Shown: positions 8,439-17,976, numbered from the stretch's first letter. The stretch: DNA of 34,013 nucleotides from an uncultured Woeseia sp. (GCA_913031125.1 CAJWFK010000028.1:1-34013); one strand, 5' to 3'. Made by a program: numbers and translations. The notes: a model not told the origin generated them from the letters alone.

Positions 8439-8981
8439 TTACTCAAATTGGCGCAGGTCGCTAACCTGACTGATTTCAAAATCTTCAGCAGGATAGAATA
8501 TGCTGAGGATGTTTCTCAGAATCATTTCTATTCCGGTTAACAGCAATAGCATAAATGCAATGGGTACTATGGAGTAGAACCAAGCAACCTGAATAGGTAG
8601 GCTATCAGCACGCACCGTAAGACCACGTTGCCAAAATCCAAAGCTCTCATAAAAGAAAACGGTCACAATCCAGATGATCAGAAAGTTTAATATCAAACGC
8701 ATTATTGTCTGAAATTTCTTTGGAAATTCATCAATCAGAAATCCGATTCTCACATTAGCACCGGCTCTGTATGCCCATGGTGCGACTAAGAATGCGGTCC
8801 ATACCATTAGAGTCTTGGCCAGTTCTTCGGTCCAAATTAAAGAATCGTTCAGAACGTAACGAAAAAATATCTGCATGATGACTATTACGATCATGGCCAC
8901 AAGAAACAATCCAGCAAGATTTCGTGCCATCACGCAAAGTGTTTCGTTGATTTTTGCGAGTTTTTTTAATAGTCGGCGCAT
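8439..8981 (-). CDS. dctQ: TRAP transporter small permease (DctQ family)
   Basis: A 180-aa membrane protein with four hydrophobic segments (about 20-42, 55-75, 95-115, 135-155). It shows the DctQ signature: FFRYVLNDSLIWTEELAKTL followed by VWTAFLVAPWAYRAGANVRI. It is the small membrane subunit that stabilises DctM. It begins 19 nt after the nucleoside hydrolase gene and ends 8 nt before dctM. This links the transporter directly to the periplasmic nucleosidase as well as to the downstream kinase. Family assignment is secure. Confidence 0.9.
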   Translation of the reverse strand: MRRLLKKLAKINETLCVMARNLAGLFLVAMIVIVIMQIFFRYVLNDSLIWTEELAKTLMVWTAFLVAPWAYRAGANVRIGFLIDEFPKKFQTIMRLILNFLIIWIVTVFFYESFGFWQRGLTVRADSLPIQVAWFYSIVPIAFMLLLLTGIEMILRNILSIFYPAEDFEISQVSDLRQFE

Positions 8982-9000
8982 GGCTACCAGCTAGTAATTT

Positions 9001-10005
9001 TTAGTCGTTAATTATCGTATCAGCGATCATTTTCATAACCCCGTCAGAATCGACGTCTGTAGTAATAGTTGCTAGTGGGATATCGAACCAGGGGCCAGGC
9101 TGGCCGTAGTGCCTTTCCTTGGCGGCAATGACATGACCAATGCTGATGCCGTCCGTCACAACACGGATAGCTCTTTGTTCGGTTTGAAACAGGTGCGGGT
9201 TTATCACGTAGGCCATAGCTGTCGGATCGTGGTTGTAAAAACCATCCAAAACTCCTGTCGAACGGTAAAATTCACGGTAGAATTGACTGACCCTGTGCAC
9301 GAATTTTCCGGCGTCACCACCATTCCGCCTGATATTATCCAACCAGTTATCTTTTACTCTGACTTTGCGGGTGGTATCGGCAGTCACAAGCACTACATCC
9401 CAATCGGTGCGAAGTACGATGTCCGCAGCGTGTGCATCGTTCCATATATTTGCTGATGCTACCGGTGTTACATTTCCCATAACTTGTAAAACACCACCCA
9501 TTGCGACCACTTTCTTTACATGCCGAGGTAAGTCAGGTTCAATTGAGAGAGCAATGGCAATGTTGGTCATAGGGCCTAGTACAATTAATGTGATATCGCC
9601 AGGATATTCCATCACGGTCCGAACGATGAATTCAGCAGCGCTCTCCTCGATAGGTTTTCGACTTGGTGGTGGCAAGTAAATCTCGCCCAGGCCATCTTTT
9701 CCATGCACAAAGTCAGGTGGCGGCATTTTTGGGGAATACAATGGCTTAATAGCACCTTCAGCGACTGGCACATCTGAACCTACGATATCCAGCAGACGCA
9801 GTGAATTGGCTGTAGCAAGTGGTGTATTGACATTACCGAAAATTGACGTCACGCCAACAACTTCAAGTTCTGAAGAATTAAAGGCGAAAACGATAGCAAG
9901 TGCGTCGTCTACACCTGGATCGGTATCAATGATAACTTTTTCAGCAGCATTTCCAGCCACTGATAGTAAAAAAAATAGTACTGGAATAGCTGTAAATATT
10001 TTCAT
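9001..10005 (-). CDS. Exported nucleoside hydrolase (IU-nucleoside hydrolase family)
   Basis: A 334-aa nucleoside hydrolase with a clear Sec signal peptide (MKIFTAIPVLFFLLSVAGNAA, cut near residue 21), so it should act in the periplasm. The calcium and ribose site is intact: DTDPGVDDALA near the mature N-terminus, HGKDGLGE, LGPMTNIAIAL, MGGVLQVMGNVTPV with NIWND, and the late NHD. The family cleaves N-ribosidic bonds of nucleosides. Followed at once by a TRAP importer, MtnK, an MtnA-like protein and an aldolase, it is inferred to release 5-methylthioribose or 5-deoxyribose from the 5'-modified adenosine. ATG 10005 is preferred to the longer frame from 10086 because it starts the signal peptide and avoids overlap with the upstream gene. 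An ordinary inosine/uridine hydrolase is the alternative. Confidence 0.88.
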   Translation of the reverse strand: MKIFTAIPVLFFLLSVAGNAAEKVIIDTDPGVDDALAIVFAFNSSELEVVGVTSIFGNVNTPLATANSLRLLDIVGSDVPVAEGAIKPLYSPKMPPPDFVHGKDGLGEIYLPPPSRKPIEESAAEFIVRTVMEYPGDITLIVLGPMTNIAIALSIEPDLPRHVKKVVAMGGVLQVMGNVTPVASANIWNDAHAADIVLRTDWDVVLVTADTTRKVRVKDNWLDNIRRNGGDAGKFVHRVSQFYREFYRSTGVLDGFYNHDPTAMAYVINPHLFQTEQRAIRVVTDGISIGHVIAAKERHYGQPGPWFDIPLATITTDVDSDGVMKMIADTIIND

Positions 10006-10043
10006 TTTAACTCGATGGTCATTAGACAGTTTTAGACTGATTT

Positions 10044-11660
10044 TCAAAATCGAGAGCTCCGCAACCATATATCCGCACGGGCCCAACTTTTTTCTAGATC
10101 TTTATCTATGTTCCGGTCAGTTATTCCTTGCGCTGTTAATGCTGTCTGAAGCCCATAGAGTGACCACCCATTGTGTGGATGATCCTCAAGTTCTTCGCGA
10201 TAGACATTGGCTGCTTCTTCATAATGACCTAGTTCTAGTAGTGCTGCGCCCAGCCAGTGGCGCGCAGCAAAGGGAAGGGGCTCTGGTTCATCAAATCCCA
10301 TTTGATCCTCCACCGCAACTGCATGTTCAAAACTTTCAATAGATCCGGTGAGGTCGCCATTTGTACGCAATATTTCTCCTTGAAGAATGTAGGCTAACGT
10401 TCCTAATATTTGCGTTGCAGGATGAAAACGTAGTGTCTCTGTGGTGGTATGCGCAACATTATCCAGTGCTTGTAAAAAATCTCTTGCTTCTTCAACCGAG
10501 CCCGCACGAAGAGCTGCATAGCCCTGAGCAAAGTCCCATATTGCTGCGGCCGCTTCGCTCTCTGGTCTGCTTAATAGCTCTGAAATTTCTTCGAAGCGGC
10601 CGAACCGGATAAGTGTTAGTGCATGATGGGTCGGATCACCAGTCGACGTTGCATAATCTTTTGCTGCACGCACTGCGATTGCTCCTTGTCCATCGTAAGA
10701 GGCCGAGTAGAAAAGCATATGCAGATTATGTGTTGGATAGATTGCTACTCCTTTCCCAACCGCGGATTTTAAGTCGGATTGCCATGCTTGAAGATTTGCC
10801 CTAACTGAGTCTCCCCACCGACCGACTTCGTTCCAGGTGTGTGATGGCATGTGATTAATATGACTAGCGCCTGGAATCGAATTACCGATATATTTAGCAC
10901 AAGGCAGGGCTAGTTCTGGCTGGCTAGTGGATTCAGTCGCATGTATGTAAAGATGACATGCGCCTGGATGACGGATATCTTTTTCAAGCGCGTTTTCTAA
11001 GATTCGATGAATTCGGATAACGTCCGGGTCGTTTAAATCACGCGTACCCATGCGTTCTTCAAGCAGAAACCAGGCACTTGCTGTAATGGCTGCTATATTC
11101 AGGTCGTCAGGATATTTTGCATGTACTTTGCTCATGGCTTCAGCGAAGGCTTGATCTTGTTTTCGTCTTTTAGATGGATCGTAATTTTCAATATAACGGA
11201 CAAGCATAGCTTCGATCAGGTCCTGTTCCATTTCGTTAGCATTCTGTGGTGCGAGTTGTGCTGCTTTGTTTATGGCGGACAGTGCATGTGGTGCTTTCTC
11301 GACCGACATGGCGCCATTTAAATAAGCCCCTAACGCATAGGCTTCACCCCAATAACAGATAGCGCACTTTGAATCTGCTTTATAAGCCTCGCGAAAAGAA
11401 CGCGCTGACGCATCCATTCCATAAGCAAAGCGTAATTGTATTCCTTGGTTAAAATATGCCTGCGCTGCTTCGTTAGTCGTTGATATAGTCCAGTTAAGAT
11501 CTCCGGTAGCATCAGGAAGTAACTCGATTCCAGTCTGGAAATTCACCGTGTCACTGCCATGATTCATTCCGTGCATACCGGAATCTTTCTCCGTTATGCC
11601 AGTTGTCGCACAGGCGGCCTGCAAAATCAGACAACCAACAGTTATCGGTATTCGTATCAT
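10044..11660 (-). CDS. Exported TPR-repeat protein, probable lipoprotein
   Basis: A 538-aa protein with a hydrophobic N-terminus ending in LQAAC (Cys17), an imperfect lipobox, so lipid anchoring is probable but not certain. The rest is helical TPR-like repeats: AQAYFNQGIQLRFAYGMDASARSFREA, then the CxxC-containing KCAICYWGEAYALG, and later HPGACHLYIHA and SHINHMPSHTW with conserved His and Cys. These blocks define a recurring bacterial TPR family of unknown function. The two repeats near the C-terminus (about 440-515) are the most regular. It sits 38 nt upstream of the nucleoside hydrolase gene and 41 nt downstream of ispB on the same strand. It may thus be the first gene of the salvage operon. 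A scaffold or stabilising role at the envelope is only a guess. Confidence 0.7.
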   Translation of the reverse strand: MIRIPITVGCLILQAACATTGITEKDSGMHGMNHGSDTVNFQTGIELLPDATGDLNWTISTTNEAAQAYFNQGIQLRFAYGMDASARSFREAYKADSKCAICYWGEAYALGAYLNGAMSVEKAPHALSAINKAAQLAPQNANEMEQDLIEAMLVRYIENYDPSKRRKQDQAFAEAMSKVHAKYPDDLNIAAITASAWFLLEERMGTRDLNDPDVIRIHRILENALEKDIRHPGACHLYIHATESTSQPELALPCAKYIGNSIPGASHINHMPSHTWNEVGRWGDSVRANLQAWQSDLKSAVGKGVAIYPTHNLHMLFYSASYDGQGAIAVRAAKDYATSTGDPTHHALTLIRFGRFEEISELLSRPESEAAAAIWDFAQGYAALRAGSVEEARDFLQALDNVAHTTTETLRFHPATQILGTLAYILQGEILRTNGDLTGSIESFEHAVAVEDQMGFDEPEPLPFAARHWLGAALLELGHYEEAANVYREELEDHPHNGWSLYGLQTALTAQGITDRNIDKDLEKSWARADIWLRSSRF

Positions 11661-11701
11661 ATTTATCTCTTTTATTTTTGCACCTAAGATTATTATTTAA
11701 T

Positions 11702-12700
11702 TCAGAATCGGCGATTTACGGCGAATTCAGCGATCGTTATGAGGCCCTGTTTATAATCAGAGTTAGGAATAGGTGCCAGTGAATCGATAGCAATCTCAGA
11801 TGCTTCTTTCGCACAGGCTATTGTATATTCCAGCGCCCCAGTAGAATCAATAACTGACTGTATTTGAGAAAGTTTTTCCAACTCTCCATTTTTGATCGCC
11901 ATCCTGATCATCTTTTTTTCAGTACGTGAACCGTTTTCCATCGCATAGATCAATGGTAGTGTCGACTTGCCTTCGTTCAAATCATCACCGAGGTTCTTAC
12001 CAAGTTCTTCTGGGGATGCGGCATAGTCGAGCGCATCATCAATTAGTTGAAAAGCCATACCCAGGTTTTGTCCATAGCACATCATGGATTTCTCATCATT
12101 CGTTTCACGATCTGCCAGCACAGCGGCAATCTGCGCACCAGCTTCGAATAGACGAGCTGTCTTACGGTAGATAACTTCTCGATAGGATGCTTCAGTAATA
12201 TCAGGATTATGCACGTTCATTAGCTGCATAACCTCCCCGGCTGCGATGGTATTGGTTGCATCCGCCAATATTTCCATGATGCGCATGCGGCTAATTTCCA
12301 CCATCATCTGAAATGCACGTGAATATAAGAAGTCGCCTACAAGCACGCTGGCTTGGTTTCCGAAGACTGTGTTTGCAGTATCTTTACCCCGACGCCGAAC
12401 CGATGAGTCGACTACATCATCGTGCAGTAGCGTAGCGGTGTGGATGAATTCGATTATGGCTGCAGCATTGATTTGGTCTGTACCGCTGTAACCTAATGCT
12501 CTCGCTGTAAGCAGCACGATAAGCGGCCTTAACCGTTTACCACCACTTGTTACTATGTACTCTGCTACTTGGGAAACCAGCAATACGTCACTTTGGAGAC
12601 TTTTACGGACAAGGTTATCGACCGCTTGCATATCTGACTGCGCGAGCCCCTGAGCATCTTCTACTCTAAATCGATCGTTTGCCTGTTTAGCTGTGTGCAT
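11702..12700 (-). CDS. ispB: Octaprenyl diphosphate synthase
   Basis: A 332-aa trans-polyprenyl diphosphate synthase that makes the side chain of ubiquinone. The first aspartate-rich motif is DDVVD (94-98) and the second DDALD (221-225). GGKRLRP (53-59), IEFIHTATLLHDD and GDDLNEGKSTLPL match Escherichia coli IspB closely. The N-terminus from ATG 12700 is about 10 residues longer than E. coli IspB. A start at 12631 is possible but has no well-placed Shine-Dalgarno. It is divergent from rplU, the conserved arrangement in gammaproteobacteria. A perfect hairpin sits just ahead of the start codon, at the expected ribosome-binding position. Confidence 0.95.
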   Translation of the reverse strand: MHTAKQANDRFRVEDAQGLAQSDMQAVDNLVRKSLQSDVLLVSQVAEYIVTSGGKRLRPLIVLLTARALGYSGTDQINAAAIIEFIHTATLLHDDVVDSSVRRRGKDTANTVFGNQASVLVGDFLYSRAFQMMVEISRMRIMEILADATNTIAAGEVMQLMNVHNPDITEASYREVIYRKTARLFEAGAQIAAVLADRETNDEKSMMCYGQNLGMAFQLIDDALDYAASPEELGKNLGDDLNEGKSTLPLIYAMENGSRTEKKMIRMAIKNGELEKLSQIQSVIDSTGALEYTIACAKEASEIAIDSLAPIPNSDYKQGLITIAEFAVNRRF

Positions 12701-12709
12701 AGCATTCTG

Positions 12710-12732
12710 ATAATGCCTGAATCCGGCATTAT
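12710..12732 (-). promoter_or_regulatory. Hairpin immediately upstream of the ispB start
   Basis: ATAATGCC and GGCATTAT form a perfect 8-bp inverted repeat around a 7-nt loop. On the ispB strand the loop reads GGATTCA and the 3' arm ends 9 nt before the ATG. The only Shine-Dalgarno-like bases (GGA, AGG) lie in the loop and its edge, so folding could affect initiation. It could equally be a DNA operator in the ispB/rplU divergent region. Confidence 0.4.
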
Positions 12733-12816
12733 TGGATACCGCTATAAATGATCGATTTAATGTATTTCTTTGATTGCAACCTGCTGAAATAAATTGTAAT
12801 TGTTATGGCAGTTTCG

Positions 12817-12845
12817 TTGACCGCAGACACCTGAATCTATAAAAT
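12817..12845 (+). promoter_or_regulatory. Sigma70 promoter of rplU-rpmA
   Basis: TTGACC (12817-12822) and TAAAAT (12840-12845) are separated by exactly 17 nt, each one base from consensus. Transcription would begin near 12852, giving a leader of about 115 nt before rplU. The leader contains GGCC-rich complementary stretches, but I could not define a specific L21 autoregulatory fold. Confidence 0.7.
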
Positions 12846-12966
12846 TCCGGCTCCTTTTGTGGCACGAGGCCCTGTAGAAATACTATCAAGGCCGAGGTCT
12901 TCAAAAATAATATATTTATCATCGGGTTACATGGAACATGTGACTCGTATAGTGGAGCAGGTAGCA

Positions 12967-13383
12967 ATGTACGCGGTTTTTCGCACTGGTGGTAAACAAT
13001 ACCGCGCAAGCAAAGGCGCAATCCTCAGGCTTGAGAGACTCGATGCCGATGAGGGTACCAATGTAAAATTTGATGAGGTGTTGCTTGTTGGTGAAGGCAG
13101 CGAAATCAAGGTTGGTAGTCCCCTGTTAGCCGGAACTAGCGTAAATGCAAAAGTTATTAAACAAGGTAAGACAAAAAAGGTCAGTGTCGTAAAGTTTCGT
13201 CGGCGAAAAAATTACCTGCGCAAACACTCACATAGACAATTTTTTACTGACGTCGAAATTACCAGTATTTCGGGTGACAATAAGTCAGGTTCTGCTGGGT
13301 CCGATGCTAAGTCAGTGTCTAAAGAAAAAGCAGTTGCCAAGAAAAAGCCAGCTGCAAAAAAAGCAGCTAAGAAATCAAGCTAA
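12967..13383 (+). CDS. rplU: 50S ribosomal protein L21
   Basis: A 138-aa L21. The core starts [23 protein letters not shown] and contains the typical [28 protein letters not shown] segment. ATG 12967 is chosen because it matches the L21 N-terminus and has GGAG about 10 nt upstream; the open frame continues back to 12859, but that part is not L21-like. The core of about 103 residues is followed by a tail of about 35 residues, first Ser/Gly rich, then Ala/Lys repeats of the [11 protein letters not shown] kind. E. coli L21 lacks such a tail. It binds 23S rRNA in the large subunit. rpmA follows after 21 nt. Confidence 0.96.
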   Translation: MYAVFRTGGKQYRASKGAILRLERLDADEGTNVKFDEVLLVGEGSEIKVGSPLLAGTSVNAKVIKQGKTKKVSVVKFRRRKNYLRKHSHRQFFTDVEITSISGDNKSGSAGSDAKSVSKEKAVAKKKPAAKKAAKKSS

Positions 13384-13404
13384 ATTAGATATAGGTGCGA
13401 TACA

Positions 13405-13665
13405 GTGGCACATAAGAAAGCAGGTGGCAGTAGCAAGAACGGACGCGATTCGGAGAGTAAACGACTCGGTGTCAAGATTTTCGGCGGGCAAGCCGTTGTT
13501 GCGGGTAACATTATAATCCGTCAGAGGGGTACTCGTGTTCATGCGGGGTCTAACGTCGGAATAGGGCGGGATCACACTTTATTTGCAACAGCAGATGGTC
13601 ATGTCAAATTCGAGAAAAAAGGTGCGAAAAACCGGCAGTTTGTGAGTGTGGTGACGAACTCATAG
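13405..13665 (+). CDS. rpmA: 50S ribosomal protein L27
   Basis: An 86-aa L27 beginning [22 protein letters not shown], the conserved N-terminus whose tail reaches the peptidyl-transferase centre. It is followed by [28 protein letters not shown]. No extra N-terminal cleavage extension as in Firmicutes is seen. It starts with GTG. It is co-transcribed with rplU and followed by a strong terminator before obg, as usual. Confidence 0.97.
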   Translation: MAHKKAGGSSKNGRDSESKRLGVKIFGGQAVVAGNIIIRQRGTRVHAGSNVGIGRDHTLFATADGHVKFEKKGAKNRQFVSVVTNS

Positions 13666-13703
13666 TAGAATTGTCACTGCGATTTTCTAAATATTTGATA
13701 CAG

Positions 13704-13730
13704 AAACCCCGCCTGGTGCGGGGTTTTCTA
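13704..13730 (+). terminator. Rho-independent terminator of rplU-rpmA
   Basis: AAACCCCGC and GCGGGGTTT form a 9-bp perfect stem with loop CTGGT, followed by TCTACTTTT. It is 38 nt past the rpmA stop and 26 nt before the obg start, so obg is expressed by readthrough or from its own promoter. Confidence 0.85.
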
Positions 13731-13743
13731 CTTTTGCCGCTAG

Positions 13744-14778
<1,035 letters not shown>

Positions 14779-14869
14779 ACTAAGTATTACGGCCGAAGGT
14801 CTTGCTTATTATTAGCGGCAGCGCCTATCAAAATTATTATCAATTACGCGAGGGGAAAATAGTAAAAAA

Positions 14870-15136
14870 TCAGGTAGCCAATGCTTTTACCATTTTGTTT
14901 AGCCGACTTTTGTGTCGGGCACCTTTATTCTTGTTGATGATTCCTTTCGTAATCATTGTGTCAATGATCGGTACTGCCGCTTTATAGGCTGCGGCAGCAT
15001 TGTCCTTATTGCCTTTTTCGACCTCGGAGATCACAGCTTTCATATGGGACCGCAGTTTAGATCGAAGTCCCTTATTATGGAGCCGCCTTTTTTCTGCCTG
15101 CCGCGCTCGTTTTTTTGCTGATTTTATGTTTGCCAC
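14870..15136 (-). CDS. rpsT: 30S ribosomal protein S20
   Basis: An 88-aa, Lys/Arg- and Ala-rich S20, beginning MANIKSAKKRARQAEKRRLHN and ending KGARHKSRLNKMVKAL, the standard family pattern. It starts with GTG; E. coli S20 also uses a non-ATG start (UUG), linked to autoregulation. It is convergent with obg and divergent from murJ. A near-consensus promoter lies about 60 nt upstream. Confidence 0.97.
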   Translation of the reverse strand: MANIKSAKKRARQAEKRRLHNKGLRSKLRSHMKAVISEVEKGNKDNAAAAYKAAVPIIDTMITKGIINKNKGARHKSRLNKMVKALAT

Positions 15137-15201
15137 TTTTTTATTCCCATTTTTTCGACCACCGCATGTTTTAACGTAATAGCAGGGTCAGAGAGGCGCG
15201 T

Positions 15202-15230
15202 ATTATTCGCATCCACTCTGTGATTGTCAA
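15202..15230 (-). promoter_or_regulatory. Sigma70 promoter of rpsT
   Basis: On the minus strand a perfect -35 TTGACA (15230-15225) is followed after 17 nt by AATAAT (15207-15202), 5 of 6 bases of the -10 consensus. Transcription would begin near 15195, giving a leader of about 60 nt before the GTG start of S20. Confidence 0.75.
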
Positions 15231-15328
15231 TTACTGTCCGATAAGTTGCTATGGAGAGCTCTAAACCACTGATTTTCAGCTGCATTTTCCGCTAAACTAT
15301 CCGCAGATTTTCTCCGAACATCCGTTTT

Positions 15329-16954
15329 ATGTCTTTAAATCAAATGCCAAAACATTCTACAAAATCGATAAGAGAGAGCGATAGAAAGGACCATCATAGA
15401 TTGGGGCTTCTAAAATCGACATCGATTGTTAGCACGATGACAGTTTTATCACGTATTTTAGGGCTCGTCCGCGATGTTGTCTTTGCCAGAATGTTTGGAG
15501 CAACGATTGTTATGGATGCGTTTATCGTGGCTAATCGTATTCCTAACATGTTAAGACGATTTTTTGCCGAGGGTGCTTTCGCTCAGGGTTTTGTGCCAGT
15601 TATGGCGAGGTACCACGAGAAAAATGATCGGGATCAGGCAAAGCAATTTGTAGACGCTGTTGCTGGAACACTGGGCCTGCTTCTATTCATGGTTACCCTG
15701 ATCGGTGTCATAGCTGCACCATTATTAGTACTTCTCGTTGCGCCAGGTTTTGTTGGTGAAGACGGGCGCTTTGATTTAGCAACCGCTATGCTGCGTTTCA
15801 CATTTCCATACCTACTTTTTGTGTCACTAACGGCCTTCGCGGGTGGAATTCTTAACACCTATGGGAGATTTGGTGCCCCAGCATTTACTCCAGTAATTCT
15901 TAACTTAGTATTAATTGCAAGCGCGTTATTACTAGCGCCATACCTCGAAGAACCCGGTATGGGTCTCGCCTATGGAGTTTTGATAGCTGGAATAGTTCAA
16001 TTATTATTCCAAATACCATTCCTCGCTAAAATAGGAGCGGTTCCGGTACCTCGATGGCGCCCAACACATACAGGCGTCAGACGAGTTGTTCGGTTGATGC
16101 TTCCCGCGATTTTCGGATCATCGGTCGCACAGATTAATGTGTTGCTGGGTGGTGTCATCGCGTCTTTGTTAGGTGTCGGAAAGATCAGTCTTTTATATTA
16201 CTCTGATCGCCTTATGGAATTTCCGCTCGGTATTTTCGGTATCGCTATTGCTACCGTCACATTGCCGTATTTGTCGAAACAGGCAGCCAGCGACTCGATG
16301 GATGAATTTTCCCAAACTGTTGATTGGTCGATGAAATTAATGGTCTTGATTTCTGTACCAGCGGCTGCGGCCTTGATTGTGCTAGCCGGGCCTTTAGTGG
16401 CAACAATTTTCTATGGGGGAGCATTCAGTGCTTTTGATGTTGAAATGGCAGCTCTCAGTTTGCAGGCATTCGCTATAGGACTTATTGGTTTTTCATTCGT
16501 CAAAATACTGGCCCCGGCATATTTTGCGAGAGAAGATACGAAAACACCGGTGCGTATCGGGCTAGTTGCTCTCGCGGTTAATTTTGGACTGAGTGTTGTC
16601 CTAACCTATGCTTTGACACAAATTGGTTTTGTGGGCACACATGCCGGTTTAGCATTAGCTATCTCGGTTGCTGCGATAGTAAATGCATGGCTTTTATACA
16701 GTGGCTTAACTCGAGAGCGAATAATATCGCTTAGTTCCGATTGGGTAGGCTTTATTAGCCGCATCACACTTGCAACGGTCGTCATGATAGTTTGTGTATT
16801 GTTTCTCGATCACCCGCTTGATTGGTGGTTAGAAGTTGCCGCCTGGGAGAGAACATTCCGTCTTGGGATTATTGTTTCGCTCGGCGCTATTGCCTATTTC
16901 GTTTCACTTTGGTTAATCGGTATTCGCATATCACAATTTTTTAAGGGGCCATAA
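15329..16954 (+). CDS. murJ: Lipid II flippase MurJ (MVF family)
   Basis: A 541-aa multi-spanning membrane protein that moves the peptidoglycan precursor lipid II across the inner membrane. The N-terminal block LLKSTSIVSTMTVLSRILGLVRDVVFARMFGA and FAEGAFAQGFVPVMARY are signatures of the family. About 14 hydrophobic segments follow. From ATG 15329 the protein carries 24 extra hydrophilic residues before LGLLKS. A TTG at 15401, with AGGA 10 nt upstream, would give the family-standard N-terminus (517 aa), so the start is uncertain. It is divergent from rpsT and followed by ribF after 59 nt. Confidence 0.95.
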   Translation: MSLNQMPKHSTKSIRESDRKDHHRLGLLKSTSIVSTMTVLSRILGLVRDVVFARMFGATIVMDAFIVANRIPNMLRRFFAEGAFAQGFVPVMARYHEKNDRDQAKQFVDAVAGTLGLLLFMVTLIGVIAAPLLVLLVAPGFVGEDGRFDLATAMLRFTFPYLLFVSLTAFAGGILNTYGRFGAPAFTPVILNLVLIASALLLAPYLEEPGMGLAYGVLIAGIVQLLFQIPFLAKIGAVPVPRWRPTHTGVRRVVRLMLPAIFGSSVAQINVLLGGVIASLLGVGKISLLYYSDRLMEFPLGIFGIAIATVTLPYLSKQAASDSMDEFSQTVDWSMKLMVLISVPAAAALIVLAGPLVATIFYGGAFSAFDVEMAALSLQAFAIGLIGFSFVKILAPAYFAREDTKTPVRIGLVALAVNFGLSVVLTYALTQIGFVGTHAGLALAISVAAIVNAWLLYSGLTRERIISLSSDWVGFISRITLATVVMIVCVLFLDHPLDWWLEVAAWERTFRLGIIVSLGAIAYFVSLWLIGIRISQFFKGP

Positions 16955-17013
16955 TAGGGTTTGTCAGCTAATGTCACTTAAACAATTCTCTTATCTTTTG
17001 CATTGCTAACACT

Positions 17014-17976
17014 ATGATCTTGTCTCGCCACCTCGATAGTTTTCCGTTTGATCTTGTAGCTCGGGGCAGCATTGCGACTATAGGTTCATTTGATGGCCTG
17101 CATCTCGGGCATCAGCAATTGTTGGAGAAGATTCTAAATGCAAGTCGAGAAAATGGTTTGCCTTCGGTAGTAATGAGTTTTGAACCAACACCAAAGGAAT
17201 TTTTCCTGGCGGATAAGCCGCCAGCCCGATTGATGCGATTTAGAGAGAAATATGAGGCTCTGGAATCGGCAGGCATAGACATATTTTTTTGTCCTCGTTT
17301 TAACGACGCTATGAAAAATATTGCCGCTGATGCATTTATCAGGCGTATCCTCATACACGCAATGAATATTCAGCATTTAATAGTCGGCGATGATTTTCGA
17401 TTTGCACGTGACAGGGAGGGCGACTTTGATATTCTCCGCCAGGCGGGCGGTAATATTGGTTTCCAGGTTCAACAAATGTCTAGCGTGGTTGAAGGAGGAA
17501 AGCGTGTCAGTAGTTCTGCTATCCGGGAGATGCTTTGGAAAGGTGACCTTGAGCTTGCGACTATATTGCTTGGTAAACAATATAGAATGTCCGGAAAAGT
17601 TATAGAAGGTGAGCGCATTGGTCGCGAGTTAGGTTATCCAACCGCGAACGTCAATTTAAAGAGAAAACAAAGTGCGGTCATGGGGATTTTTGCCGTTCGT
17701 GTCGCCGGGAAAAATTGGGGGCCGTTAGACGCTGTTGCCAGCGTTGGTACAAGACCAACTTTTGGTCCTAACAAACCGATTCTGGAAGTTCATATTTTTG
17801 AATTTGATAAAGATATTTACGGTGAGTATATTCACGTGGACTTTATTTCTCGTCTTCGGAATGAAGAAAAATTTGATGATGTGGAGAGCCTCGTTGAACA
17901 AATGCATCAAGATTCGGCATTAGCGAAGAAAGTTTTGGCGGTGCAAAGTGGCTTATTGGATAGGTGTGCAGATTGA
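17014..17976 (+). CDS. ribF: Bifunctional riboflavin kinase / FAD synthetase
   Basis: A 320-aa enzyme that phosphorylates riboflavin to FMN and adenylylates FMN to FAD. The N-terminal adenylyltransferase domain shows GSFDGLHLGHQQLL (about 27-40), the HxGH nucleotidyl-transfer motif, and SSSAIREML. The C-terminal kinase domain has GRELGYPTANV (about 203-213) and VASVGTRPTFG. Length is typical. The next gene, lspA, begins inside its stop codon, whereas in most gammaproteobacteria ileS lies between them. FAD made here would also serve the flavoprotein at the left of the window. Confidence 0.96.
   Translation: MILSRHLDSFPFDLVARGSIATIGSFDGLHLGHQQLLEKILNASRENGLPSVVMSFEPTPKEFFLADKPPARLMRFREKYEALESAGIDIFFCPRFNDAMKNIAADAFIRRILIHAMNIQHLIVGDDFRFARDREGDFDILRQAGGNIGFQVQQMSSVVEGGKRVSSSAIREMLWKGDLELATILLGKQYRMSGKVIEGERIGRELGYPTANVNLKRKQSAVMGIFAVRVAGKNWGPLDAVASVGTRPTFGPNKPILEVHIFEFDKDIYGEYIHVDFISRLRNEEKFDDVESLVEQMHQDSALAKKVLAVQSGLLDRCAD

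Noticed and set aside
12859-12966. N-terminal extension of L21 upstream of ATG 12967
   Set aside because: The extra residues are not L21-like, while ATG 12967 matches the family start and has a ribosome-binding site.
14802-15121. Plus-strand open frames overlapping rpsT
   Set aside because: They are shadows of the S20 gene on the other strand; S20 is an unmistakable family match with its own promoter.
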